Source of the DNA: JANNNF01 sp040385825 | GTDB taxonomy: Bacteria; Pseudomonadota; Alphaproteobacteria; Rhodobacterales; Rhodobacteraceae | Assembly: GCA_040385825.1 (NCBI GenBank) | Contig: JAZKGQ010000003.1 | Coordinates: forward strand, 129,562-193,561 | Length of the DNA stretch: 64,000 nucleotides | Direction of reading: 5' to 3' | Shown here: one piece after another, positions 33,291 to 42,200 of the stretch | Layout: each line of letters begins with the position of its first letter | Numbering within the stretch: the stretch's first letter is position 1 | The notes under the pieces: generated by a model | Databases searched by the model: none | Told to the model about the DNA's origin: nothing | The model's input: only the letters and a program-made list of their open reading frames with translations | Program-made: the position numbers and the translations under genes

Positions 33291-34010
33291 TCAGCATCTG
33301 GGCCGCAGGCGGCAGGGCCAGCGGATCAGCAATATCGCGGGGTTCAGGTCTGGCTCGCGGATGCAGAGCGCCTGAAGGCCGGCAAGCGTGCAGGTGCAGA
33401 CCAGTTCCTGCGCGGTTTGCGATTTCGAGATCACCTGCACCGGGCTGCTGGCGGGCCATCCGGCCTGCATCAGGCCCTGCATGATCACCCCCGATTGCGC
33501 GACGCCCATATAGGCGGCCAGCGTGGTGCCGGGTCTGGCGCAACTGGACCAGTCCTGCCCGCCGTCGTGCCGCAGATGCCCGGTTGCCAGCACCAGCCGT
33601 TCGGTCTGCCCGCGTTCGGTCAGAAAGCTGCGCGCCGAGGCCGCAGCCGCACAAGCGGCGGTGACGCCGGGGATGATGTCCCACGGGATGCCCGCCGCAT
33701 CGCAGGCGGCGGCTTCCTCCGCGCCGCGCGCGAAGATGCCCGGATCGCCGCATTTCAGCCGCACCACTTGTTGGCCTGCCGCGGCGGCGGTGACGAGCAG
33801 GTGATTGATCTGATCCTGCGGCAGGGCGTGGTTGCCGGGGGCCTTGCCGACATAGACGTGGGTTGCGTTCGGTGCATGGTCCAGCAGGGCCGGGTCGGCG
33901 AGGCGGTCGTAGAACACCACATCGGCGGCTTGCAGGCGGCGCAACCCGCGCAGGGTGATCAGGTCGGCCGAACCGGGGCCAGCACCGACGAGGGAGACAT
34001 GGCCCGTCAT
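33291..34010 (-). CDS. cobA: Uroporphyrinogen-III C-methyltransferase (frame-shifted C-terminus)
   Basis: SAM-dependent enzyme making precorrin-2, the branch point to siroheme (needed by NirB) and cobalamin. The SUMT core is complete: VSLVGAGPGSADLITLRGLR, VFYDRL, VRLKCGDPGIFARGAEE, the IPWDIIPGVTAACAAAA loop and TLAAYMG. The ATG at 34010 overlaps the nasA stop. The 239-residue frame ends in NPAILLIRWPCRLRPRC, which is not family-like. In another frame the next bases read ADPLALPPAAQMLMAAE up to a stop at 33277, the usual ending. A small deletion near 33320-33330 seems to have shifted the frame. The core should still fold; activity is uncertain. Confidence 0.88.
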   Translation of the reverse strand: MTGHVSLVGAGPGSADLITLRGLRRLQAADVVFYDRLADPALLDHAPNATHVYVGKAPGNHALPQDQINHLLVTAAAAGQQVVRLKCGDPGIFARGAEEAAACDAAGIPWDIIPGVTAACAAAASARSFLTERGQTERLVLATGHLRHDGGQDWSSCARPGTTLAAYMGVAQSGVIMQGLMQAGWPASSPVQVISKSQTAQELVCTCTLAGLQALCIREPDLNPAILLIRWPCRLRPRC

Positions 34011-36652
34011 TCTGCGGCCTCTGGCAGTTTGAACCGCGTGACGAGCTGGCTGAGTTCGGGGCGGCACGACCCGCAGGAGGTGCCTGCGCCCAAAGCCTCG
34101 CCCAAGGCGGTGACGGTCAGGGCGCGGCCTGTTTCAATCGCCTCGCGGATGGTGTTGAGGCCGACGTTCAGGCAGACGCAGACCGTGGGGCCGGGGTCGG
34201 GCGTGTCGGCGGCGGGGCGGCCTGCAAGCGCATGGCCAGGGGTGGGGGTGCTGATCCGGGCGGCGATGTGATCGCGCGCCAGAGCCACCGGTTCGGGGCC
34301 GGCGTAGAGGGCGGCCAGCAGCCGGTCGCCGTCGTGAAAGGCGATGCGCACAAGGCCACGCGCCCGGTCGATCACGCTTGCCGCCGCGGCCCCCGGCAGA
34401 TTGAACAGCGCGCGGGCGTAAGCCTCCCAGTCCAGCGGTGCCGCAAGCCCTGCGAGTTCCACCCGCCAGCCCCCGGCAATCCGCGCCCGCGCCCAGTAGT
34501 CGGCCTGCGGGGTGACATCGCCAGCCGCCACGGCAAAGCCATACCATCCGGCATCGTACCGGGCCACGGCCACCGGGGCGGATTTGGCGGCGGGTTGGCC
34601 CGAAATCGGATCGACGACCCCCGGCACCAGAACGCAAGCCCTTGCGGCAGAAGAATTTTCGCCCGTCCAATGCATCGGCGCAAAGACCTGGCCCATGGGG
34701 GCGGCATCGGTGATCAGCGCGCGCAGGATGCTGCGGCCTTGCGCATTCGTCACCTGCACCAGATCTGCGGGCTGCACGCCGAGGGCGCTGGCATCGCCGG
34801 GGTGCAGTTCCAGAAACGGTTCGGCCAGATGCTGGTTCAGGCGCGGCGATTTCGCGGTGCGGGTCATGCTGTGCCACTGGTCGCGGATGCGCCCGGTGTT
34901 CAGGCGGAAAGGGTGATCGGGCGTCAGGGCTTGCGGGGCCTGCGGCGTGATCGGCAACATGCTGGCGCGGCCCGTGGCGGTGTGGAACCTGCCGTCGCCG
35001 AAGAAACGCCCGCCCTTTTGCCGCGCGTTCTGCGGCCAGGTGAAAGGGGCAAGCGCGTCATAGGCCTGATCGGAAATTCCGCTCAGGTCCGAGATGTCAA
35101 AATCGCTGCCCATGCGCCCCGCAACCCCGGACAGGGCGGCATATTCGCGGAAGATCTGGGCGGCGGTGTCCCAGCCGAAGGCAGCACCCCAGCCCATGCG
35201 GCCGGCAACCCCGGCCAGATGCCGCCAGTCGTCACGGGCTTGCCCCGGTGTGGGCAGGCTGGCGCGCTGGCGGCTGATGGTGCGGTCGGAATTGGTGACG
35301 GTGCCGGATTTTTCACCCCAGGCGGTGGCGGGCAGCAGCACATGCGCCAGCTTGGCGGTATCGGTATCGGCGGTCACATCGCTGACCACGACGAAGGGGC
35401 AGGCGGCGAGGGCCGCGCGCACGGCATCAGCCTCGGGCATCGACACCACCGGGTTGGTGTGGATAATCCAGATCGCCTTGATGCGCCCATCGGCCACGGC
35501 GCGGAACATGTCCACCGCCTTCAGCCCCGCTGCGTCGGGCATCGTCGGGCTGGCCCAGAAACTCTGCACCGCCGCCCGATGCGCGGGGTTTTCAAGCGCC
35601 AGATGGCAGGCGAGCATGTTTGCCAGCCCCCCCACCTCGCGCCCGCCCATGGCATTGGGCTGGCCCGTCACGGAAAACGGCCCCATGCCGGGGCGGCCGA
35701 TGCGGCCGGTGGCGAGGTGACAGTTGAGGATGGCGTTGACCTTGTCGGTGCCGGTGGCCGACTGGTTGATGCCTTGGGAATAGACGGTCACCACCTTTTC
35801 CGACGCGCACCAAAGGTCGGTAAAGGCGCGCAGATCGGCGGGGGAAAGGCCGGTCATGGCGGGGTCAGAGGCGCGCGCCTCGGCCACAGCGGCCCCATAG
35901 CCATCGACATGCGGGGCAAAGGCCGGGTCGGCATGGCCGCCATCGGCAATCGCCACCAGCAGGGCGTTGAACAGGGCGGCATCCGACCCCGGCGCAAGCG
36001 CCAGATGCAGGTCGGCAATATCGCAGGTCGCGGTGCGACGGGGGTCGATCACGACGATCTTCATGGCTGGCCGCAGGGCCTTGGCCGCGGCCAGCCGCTG
36101 ATACAGAACCGGGTGGCACCAGGCCAGATTGCTGCCGGTCAGCACCACGAGGTCAGCCAGTTCCAGATCCTCGTACAGCCCCGGCACGGTGTCTGACCCA
36201 AAGGCGCGGCGGTGCCCGGCCACGGACGAGGCCATGCAAAGCCTTGAATTGGTGTCGATATTGGCGGACCCGATGAATCCCTTCATCAGCTTGTTTGCCA
36301 CATAGTAATCTTCGGTCAGCAACTGACCCGAGACGTAGAAGGCCACGGCACCCGCCCCATGTTCGGCGATCGCGCGCGAAAACCGCCGCGCGACCAGCCC
36401 CAGGGCATCGTCCCAGCCCACGGTCTGCCCGAACACGCGGGGGGCGAGCAAGCGCCCCTCCAGCCCCACGGTTTCGCCCAGGGCGCTGCCCTTGGAACAC
36501 AGCCGCCCCTTGTTGGCCGGATGGTCCGGGTCCCCCTTGATGCCCAGGCCCCCCTTGCCATCGGGCGTCGCCAGCACACCGCAGCCCACGCCGCAATAGG
36601 GGCAGGTGGTGCGCACCGTGGCGGGGTGCAGGCCGCGCCCCGGCGCCGTCAT
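34007..36652 (-). CDS. nasA: Assimilatory nitrate reductase catalytic subunit
   Basis: Cytosolic molybdoenzyme of 881 residues that reduces nitrate to nitrite. Cys17, Cys20, Cys24 and Cys52 (CPYCGVGCGV and RLCSKG) bind the N-terminal 4Fe-4S cluster. The molybdopterin guanine dinucleotide domains follow, with GLYEDLELADLVVLTGSNLA and the dinucleotide-binding C-terminal domain. A BFD-like 2Fe-2S domain closes the protein (CVCLNVG ... SCGSCRPEL), as in NasA forms that receive electrons without NasC fused. No signal peptide. It overlaps nirD upstream and cobA downstream by four bases each. Confidence 0.96.
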   Translation of the reverse strand: MTAPGRGLHPATVRTTCPYCGVGCGVLATPDGKGGLGIKGDPDHPANKGRLCSKGSALGETVGLEGRLLAPRVFGQTVGWDDALGLVARRFSRAIAEHGAGAVAFYVSGQLLTEDYYVANKLMKGFIGSANIDTNSRLCMASSVAGHRRAFGSDTVPGLYEDLELADLVVLTGSNLAWCHPVLYQRLAAAKALRPAMKIVVIDPRRTATCDIADLHLALAPGSDAALFNALLVAIADGGHADPAFAPHVDGYGAAVAEARASDPAMTGLSPADLRAFTDLWCASEKVVTVYSQGINQSATGTDKVNAILNCHLATGRIGRPGMGPFSVTGQPNAMGGREVGGLANMLACHLALENPAHRAAVQSFWASPTMPDAAGLKAVDMFRAVADGRIKAIWIIHTNPVVSMPEADAVRAALAACPFVVVSDVTADTDTAKLAHVLLPATAWGEKSGTVTNSDRTISRQRASLPTPGQARDDWRHLAGVAGRMGWGAAFGWDTAAQIFREYAALSGVAGRMGSDFDISDLSGISDQAYDALAPFTWPQNARQKGGRFFGDGRFHTATGRASMLPITPQAPQALTPDHPFRLNTGRIRDQWHSMTRTAKSPRLNQHLAEPFLELHPGDASALGVQPADLVQVTNAQGRSILRALITDAAPMGQVFAPMHWTGENSSAARACVLVPGVVDPISGQPAAKSAPVAVARYDAGWYGFAVAAGDVTPQADYWARARIAGGWRVELAGLAAPLDWEAYARALFNLPGAAAASVIDRARGLVRIAFHDGDRLLAALYAGPEPVALARDHIAARISTPTPGHALAGRPAADTPDPGPTVCVCLNVGLNTIREAIETGRALTVTALGEALGAGTSCGSCRPELSQLVTRFKLPEAAE

Positions 36653-36984
36653 GCGGCGGCCCGGCGGGTCAGGCGGGTGGCGTCCAGCAAGATGCGGCCC
36701 CCTTCGATCCGGGCGGGGTAGGTGGCGATGCTGCCCTCATCCGCGCCTTGGGCCATGCCGGTTTCCAGACTGAAAACCCAGGCGTGCAAGGGGCAGGTGA
36801 CGGCATTGCCATGCACGATGCCCTCGCTTAAAGGCCCGCCCTTGTGGGGGCAGCGGTCATCGACGGCAAAGACCTGATCCGTGGCGGTGCGGAACACCGC
36901 GACGCAGCCTTGCGCCGTCTTTACCACCCGCGCGCCCTGTGGCGGGATGTCGGTCAAGGCGCCAATGTCGATCCAGGTGGTCAT
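36649..36984 (-). CDS. nirD: Nitrite reductase small subunit (Rieske type)
   Basis: A 111-residue partner of NirB with a Rieske-like fold. The CPHKGGPLSEG and CPLHAWVF motifs keep the Cys-X-His ... Cys-X2-His set, so it can hold a 2Fe-2S cluster; many NirD proteins have lost these ligands. I chose the ATG at 36984 (MTTWIDIGALTD), which overlaps the nirB stop; the upstream extension lies inside nirB. Couples to NADH-dependent nitrite reduction to ammonium. Confidence 0.93.
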   Translation of the reverse strand: MTTWIDIGALTDIPPQGARVVKTAQGCVAVFRTATDQVFAVDDRCPHKGGPLSEGIVHGNAVTCPLHAWVFSLETGMAQGADEGSIATYPARIEGGRILLDATRLTRRAAA

Positions 36985-39413
36985 TCCGCAGCCTCCAGTG
37001 TCAGATCCGCCAGCGCGTTCCATTGCGCGCGCTGGTCAGCTTTGGAAAGTTCGGCCCAGGGGTCCACCTGATAGACGGTCTGGCTCAGCATGAACCGGTC
37101 ATAGAGGGCGCGGCGGGTGGCAGGGTCGGCCATCTGGTCCTTGCACCAGTCAAGCCCCACCTTGGCGACCCATTTGTAGATCCGGTGCAGATAGCGGCTG
37201 TTCTCGCGGTAGAGCTGCACGAAAGCGGCAATGATTTCCATGGCTTCGGCCTCGGTCGTGGCCTTGCACAGGAACTCGGTTTCCCGCACGTCCATGCCAG
37301 CGGCCCCTGCCACCGAGATTTCATAGCCAGAGTCGACGCAGATCACGCCAATGTCCTTGCAGGTGGCCTCCGCACAGTTGCGCGGGCAGCCCGACACGCC
37401 GAGCTTCACCTTGGCAGGTGTCCAGGACCCCCAAAGCAGTTTCTCCAGCGCGATGCCAAGCCCGGTGGAATCCTGCGTGCCAAAGCGGCAGAAGTCGCTG
37501 CCGACGCAGGTTTTCACCGTGCGCAACCCCTTGGAATAGGCGTGGCCCGACACCATACCGGCGGCGTTCAGGTCAGACCACATCGACGGCAGGTCTTCCT
37601 TGCGCACACCCAGAAGGTCGATCCGCTGCCCCCCCGTGACCTTGACCATCGGCACATTGTATTTGTCAGCCGCATCGGCAATGGCGCGCAATTCGGCCGG
37701 GGTTGTCACGCCGCCCCACATGCGCGGCACCACCGAATATGTGCCGTCTTTCTGGATGTTTGCGTGGTTGCGTTCATTCACGAAGCGCGACTGGCGGTCG
37801 TCCTGGTACTCCAGCGGCCAGTCGGCGATCAGGTAGTAGTTCAGCGCGGGGCGGCAGGACGCGCAGCCGCCGACCGAGGTCCAGCCCAGTTCCTGCTGCA
37901 CCGCCGGAATGGATTTCAGCCCCATCGACTTGATCAGCCGCCGCACGTCGTCATGGCTGTGGTCGGTGCATTTGCACATCGGCTGGCTGGTCGGAGCCAC
38001 GAAGGCATCGCCAAGCGTCACTGACAGCACCTGTTCCACCAGCCCGGTGCAGGTGCCGCATGACCCGGACGCCTTGGTCTGCGTCTTTACCAGATCGAGC
38101 GTGTTCGCCCCGCCAAGGATCGCATCCACGATCGTACCCTTGCAGACGCCGTTGCAGCCACAGATTTCCGCGTCACGCGGCAAGGCTGCAACGGCCGCCA
38201 TAGGGTCCGAGTGGCTACCCCCCTGATAGGCCGGGCCAAAGATCAGGGTGTCGCGCATCGGCGTGATGTCGGTGCCGTCCTTGATCAGCCCGAAGAACCA
38301 GTTGCCATCCGCCGTGTCGCCGTACATCACGGCGCCAAGCAGCCTGTCGCCCTCGATCACCAGCCGCTTGTAGATGCCGCGCGCGGGGTCGCGGAACACG
38401 ATGTCCTCGCGCCCCGGACCATCGGCAAAGTCGCCCGCAGAAAACAGATCGCAGCCCGTGACCTTCAGCTTCGTCGCCGTCTGCACGGGCCGGAATGCCA
38501 CGTCTTCGGCCAGCAGCGCCTTGGCCAGCACCTTTGCCTGATCGTACAGCGGGGCCACCAGACCGAACAACTGCTTGTCATGTTCCACACATTCGCCAAC
38601 CGCCCAGATGCTGGGGTCGCTGGTCTGCATCTGATCGTTGACCGTGATGCCGCGGCCGATGTCCAGATGCGCGTCGGTGGCAAGCCGGGTTTCCGGGCGG
38701 ATGCCGACTGCCATGCAGACGATGTCGGCGTCGTAGACCGTGCCATCCTCCAGCAGCACGGCCTCTACCTTGCCATTGCCCAGAATGGCCTTGGTCGCGC
38801 CCTTGCAGTGGATTTTCATGCCCCGCGCTTCGAGCGACTTTTGCAAGAGGTATCCCGCCGCAGGGTCCAGCTGGCGTTCCATCAGGTGGCCCATGATGTG
38901 GATGACCACCACCTCCATGCCTCGAAGTTGCATGCCGGCAGCCGCCTCCAGCCCCAACAGACCACCGCCGATGACCACCGCCTTGGCGCCCGGCTTGGCG
39001 GCGGCGATCATCGCGTTGGTGTCTTCCAGATCGCGGTAGGTGACGACGCCGGGCAATTCCTTGCCCGCCACCGGAATGATGAAGGGGGCAGACCCGGTGG
39101 CGATGATCAGATCGTCATAGGGCGTCTCGCCCGATTTCGAGATCACCAGTTTGCGGTCACGGTCGATCTTTGTCACATGCTCGCCAAAGCGGGTTTTCAC
39201 GCCGCGCGCTGCGTACCACGCATCGTCATGCGTCACGATTTCGGCATAGGTCTTTTCGCCCGACAGCACGGGCGACAGCATGATGCGGTTATAGTTCCCG
39301 CGAGGTTCACCGTTGAACAGGGTAATTTCCACGTCGGCCCCGGCGTCGGTCAGATGCTCCAGCACCCGTCCACTGGCCATTCCGGCCCCGATCACAACCA
39401 GTTTGCGCGTCAT
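36981..39413 (-). CDS. nirB: NADH-dependent nitrite reductase large subunit
   Basis: An 810-residue cytosolic enzyme that reduces nitrite to ammonium by six electrons. In order: an FAD/NADH oxidoreductase domain (residues 1-~310, VVIGAGMASGRVLEHL), a BFD-type 2Fe-2S domain (CGCNGVCKG ... GSCGTCTG), a second Cys-rich module (MCKCTDHSHDD ... GGCASCRPA), and the sirohaem/4Fe-4S domain with VKTCVGSDFCRFGTQD and GVSGCPRNCAEATCKDIG. Its start overlaps the nrtCD stop by one base (TGATG). Supplied with sirohaem precursors by the linked cobA. Confidence 0.96.
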   Translation of the reverse strand: MTRKLVVIGAGMASGRVLEHLTDAGADVEITLFNGEPRGNYNRIMLSPVLSGEKTYAEIVTHDDAWYAARGVKTRFGEHVTKIDRDRKLVISKSGETPYDDLIIATGSAPFIIPVAGKELPGVVTYRDLEDTNAMIAAAKPGAKAVVIGGGLLGLEAAAGMQLRGMEVVVIHIMGHLMERQLDPAAGYLLQKSLEARGMKIHCKGATKAILGNGKVEAVLLEDGTVYDADIVCMAVGIRPETRLATDAHLDIGRGITVNDQMQTSDPSIWAVGECVEHDKQLFGLVAPLYDQAKVLAKALLAEDVAFRPVQTATKLKVTGCDLFSAGDFADGPGREDIVFRDPARGIYKRLVIEGDRLLGAVMYGDTADGNWFFGLIKDGTDITPMRDTLIFGPAYQGGSHSDPMAAVAALPRDAEICGCNGVCKGTIVDAILGGANTLDLVKTQTKASGSCGTCTGLVEQVLSVTLGDAFVAPTSQPMCKCTDHSHDDVRRLIKSMGLKSIPAVQQELGWTSVGGCASCRPALNYYLIADWPLEYQDDRQSRFVNERNHANIQKDGTYSVVPRMWGGVTTPAELRAIADAADKYNVPMVKVTGGQRIDLLGVRKEDLPSMWSDLNAAGMVSGHAYSKGLRTVKTCVGSDFCRFGTQDSTGLGIALEKLLWGSWTPAKVKLGVSGCPRNCAEATCKDIGVICVDSGYEISVAGAAGMDVRETEFLCKATTEAEAMEIIAAFVQLYRENSRYLHRIYKWVAKVGLDWCKDQMADPATRRALYDRFMLSQTVYQVDPWAELSKADQRAQWNALADLTLEAAE

Positions 39414-41065
39414 CAGGCAACATCCTTCTTTTTGTGGCCGTGTTCGTATTCCTCAAGGAAAGCAAGCACTTCGGCGCGGTAGTGATAGTAGTCGGGGTGA
39501 TCCAGCAGCGCGCGCCGGGTGCGGGGGCGGGGCAACTTAACCTCAGTGATCTTGCCGATGGTGGCTTGCGGTCCGTTGGTCATCATCACCACGCGGTCGG
39601 CCAGAAGGATGGCTTCATCCACATCATGGGTCACGCAAACGGCGGTGACTTTGGTACGGCTCCACACCTCCATCAGCACTTCCTGCAACTCCCACCGGGT
39701 CAGGCTGTCCAGCATCCCGAAGGGTTCATCCAGCAGCAGCAGCTTGGGTGACAGGGCAAAAGCCCGTGCGATTCCAACACGTTGACGCATGCCGTTCGAC
39801 ATGTCCGATGCCGGGCGGTTCATCGCGTCGCCCAGACCCACACGTTCCAGATAGTATTCCACCACTTCCTGGCGTTCGGACTGCGACGCCTTGGGATAAA
39901 CCCGGTCGACGCCGATGGCGACGTTTTCCCGCGCGGTCAGCCAGGGGAACAGGCTGGGGCTTTGGAACACCACCGCGCGTTCCGGGTCGGCGCCTTCGAC
40001 ATGCACGCCGTCCAGCTTGATCGCGCCTTTGGAGATGCCGTTCAGCCCCGCCGCCATGGTCAGCACGGTGGATTTGCCGCAGCCGGAATGGCCGATCAGG
40101 CTGACAAACTCGCCCTTCTTCAGCGTCAGGTTGAAATCCTGCACCACGGTCAGCGGGCCTTTGGGGGTGTCGTAGATCTTGTGCAGTTGCGAGAATTGCA
40201 GATAGCGTTCATCGGTGAAGGACTTGGCGGCCTCGGCATAGGCTTTTGGCATCGCATGGCGCGGGGTGACATGGGGCAGGGTCCGGGTTTCCGCCACTTT
40301 GGCGCTGATGCCCACATCCATCAGGTATGCTGTAACATCGGCGCGCAAGGCCTTGAAAACAGGATCATCATTCATGTCGCTGCGGTCACGCGGGCGGGGC
40401 AAGGTGACGGGAAAATCCGCGCCCAATGTGCCATCGGGGTTCAGGCAGATGATGCGGTCGGCCAGCACCAATGCCTCGTCCACATCATTCGTGACCAGAA
40501 CCACGGTGCGCTTGTCAGCCGCCCAGATCGCCTCGATCTCTGACGCCACATTGGCGCGGGTCAGGGCGTCCAGCGCCGACAGGGGTTCGTCCATCAGCAT
40601 GACCTGCGGCTGCATCGCAAGGGCACGCGCGACCGACACCCGCTGCCGCATGCCGCCAGAAAGTTCGGCAGGGCGGCGGTCGGCGGCGTGGGAAAGTCCA
40701 ACCATTCCAATATACCTGGCGACCAAAGCTGCGCGCTCGGTCCGCGTTCCCTTGTGCACCGCATCGACCGCAAGGCCGATGTTGCCCGCCACCGTCAGCC
40801 AGGGCATCAGCGCGTAGGACTGAAACACCAGCCCGCGTTCCGGCCCAGGTGCCGTCACCGCAGCGCCCTTGAAGGTGACGGTGCCCTGGTCCGGCAGGGT
40901 CAGCCCGGCCATCAGGTTGATCAGCGTGGTTTTCCCCGACCCCGAAAAGCCAAGGATCGCCAGAAACTCGCCTTCCGCCACTGACAGGGTCAGATTGCGC
41001 AGGACAGGAGTGTCGCCGTAGCCTTTGGAAACATTGGTGAAATCGAGAATACCCATTTGGATCAC
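39413..41065 (-). CDS. nrtCD: Nitrate ABC transporter, tandem ATPase (NrtC/NrtD-like fusion)
   Basis: A 550-residue protein with two complete ABC domains joined by a ~40-residue linker. Domain 1: Walker A GFSGSGKTT, signature LSGGMRQRVSVARAL, DEPLSALD. Domain 2: GHSGCGKST, MSNGMRQRVGIARAF, DEPFGMLD. Cyanobacteria encode these halves as NrtC (with an extra substrate-binding domain) and NrtD; here the sensor domain is absent and the ATPases are fused. The GTG at 41065 overlaps the nrtB stop; an ATG at 41056 is the alternative. The symbol is descriptive, not a standard name. Drives import of nitrate with NrtA and NrtB. Confidence 0.9.
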   Translation of the reverse strand: MIQMGILDFTNVSKGYGDTPVLRNLTLSVAEGEFLAILGFSGSGKTTLINLMAGLTLPDQGTVTFKGAAVTAPGPERGLVFQSYALMPWLTVAGNIGLAVDAVHKGTRTERAALVARYIGMVGLSHAADRRPAELSGGMRQRVSVARALAMQPQVMLMDEPLSALDALTRANVASEIEAIWAADKRTVVLVTNDVDEALVLADRIICLNPDGTLGADFPVTLPRPRDRSDMNDDPVFKALRADVTAYLMDVGISAKVAETRTLPHVTPRHAMPKAYAEAAKSFTDERYLQFSQLHKIYDTPKGPLTVVQDFNLTLKKGEFVSLIGHSGCGKSTVLTMAAGLNGISKGAIKLDGVHVEGADPERAVVFQSPSLFPWLTARENVAIGVDRVYPKASQSERQEVVEYYLERVGLGDAMNRPASDMSNGMRQRVGIARAFALSPKLLLLDEPFGMLDSLTRWELQEVLMEVWSRTKVTAVCVTHDVDEAILLADRVVMMTNGPQATIGKITEVKLPRPRTRRALLDHPDYYHYRAEVLAFLEEYEHGHKKKDVA

Positions 41066-42141
41066 CGATTGTTCGTAAAGGTAAAGGCCGATTGCAGCGC
41101 GAACATCACCCGGTCTAGCAGGAAGCCGATGATCCCGATGGTCAGAACGGCCACCATGATCCGGGCCAAGCTCTGTTCGGACCCGTTCTGGAATTCATCC
41201 CAGACGAATTTGCCAAGGCCGGGGTTCTGCGCCAGCATTTCCGCCGCGATCAGCACCATCCAGCCCACGCCCAGGGACAGCCGCAATCCGGTAAAGATCA
41301 GCGGCAGCGCCGAGGGCAGCACCAGACGGGTGATCTTGGTCCAAGGGGAAAGTTTCAGCACGCGGCCCACGCTGACCAGATCCTTGTCGATCGAGGCCAC
41401 GCCAAGGGCGGTGTTGATCAGCGTCGGCCACAGCGAACACAAGGTGACGGTGATGGCCGAGATGATGAAGGACTTCGACATGCCCCCTTCACCACCTGCC
41501 ACCACAGCCGACACCACCATGGTCACGATCGGCAGCCAGGCCAGCGGCGAGACGGGTTTGAAGATCTGCACCAGCGGGTTGATGGCGGCATTCGCCGTGG
41601 GTGACAGGCCAGAGATGATGCCCAAGGGCACCGCCACCAGGGTTGCCACCACAAAGCCCGCAAAGACCGTCTGGATCGAGGTCCAGATCTGCGCGTAATA
41701 AGTGGGTTTGCCCGTATAGGCGCGGTTTTTCACCTCATCCGCCTTGCCGGCCGCCACCAGTTCGGCATTCTTGGCGGCCTGCTTTGCAAAGAACTCCACC
41801 TCTTTCTCGCCCTCGGCGACCGCATCGGCATGCAGAACCTTGACTTGTTCCCAGACCTGCGCCGGACCCGGAATGGCCCCGAGCGAGGTTTGCACCGTGG
41901 GCGCCAGCGTGGCCCAGAGGAACAGGAACCCCGCAATCGCCACCAGCGGCACACCCAGCAGACGCCAGATGTCCTTGAGTTGCGCGCGGGCTGCATCGCC
42001 CGCGATCAGCCGCAGGATCGGGGTGATCCATGGCAGGCCCAGCACCTTGAACCAGCCATCCGCGCGGTTGATCCGGGTGGCAGTCAGCAGGGTGCGGCGC
42101 GGGGGGGTGGCGGGGGCCTGGGACGGGTCGATGGCGGTCAT
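41062..42141 (-). CDS. nrtB: Nitrate ABC transporter permease
   Basis: Inner-membrane permease of 359 residues, longer than the usual ~280 because of a polar N-terminus and a charged loop near residues 105-155 (EGEKEVEFFAKQAAKNAELV). The coupling-helix region is readable: LPSALPLIFTGLRLSLGVGW. Six spans are expected. It sits between the binding protein and the ATPase genes, with a GC-rich hairpin upstream that may lower its dose relative to nrtA. Confidence 0.92.
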   Translation of the reverse strand: MTAIDPSQAPATPPRRTLLTATRINRADGWFKVLGLPWITPILRLIAGDAARAQLKDIWRLLGVPLVAIAGFLFLWATLAPTVQTSLGAIPGPAQVWEQVKVLHADAVAEGEKEVEFFAKQAAKNAELVAAGKADEVKNRAYTGKPTYYAQIWTSIQTVFAGFVVATLVAVPLGIISGLSPTANAAINPLVQIFKPVSPLAWLPIVTMVVSAVVAGGEGGMSKSFIISAITVTLCSLWPTLINTALGVASIDKDLVSVGRVLKLSPWTKITRLVLPSALPLIFTGLRLSLGVGWMVLIAAEMLAQNPGLGKFVWDEFQNGSEQSLARIMVAVLTIGIIGFLLDRVMFALQSAFTFTNNR

Positions 42142-42164
42142 GGGACTATCCTGTCGGTGGATGG

Positions 42165-42195
42165 GGGGCGCGCGCGCCGCATCGGGCGCGCGGCC
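42165..42195 (-). other. GC-rich hairpin between nrtA and nrtB
   Basis: GGGCCGCGCGCC pairs with GGCGCGCGCGCCC around a CGATGC loop, with one extra base. It starts 6 bases past the nrtA stop and there is no T-run. Such stems commonly protect the upstream message end, giving more binding protein than permease. Confidence 0.6.
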
Positions 42196-42200
42196 CTGGA

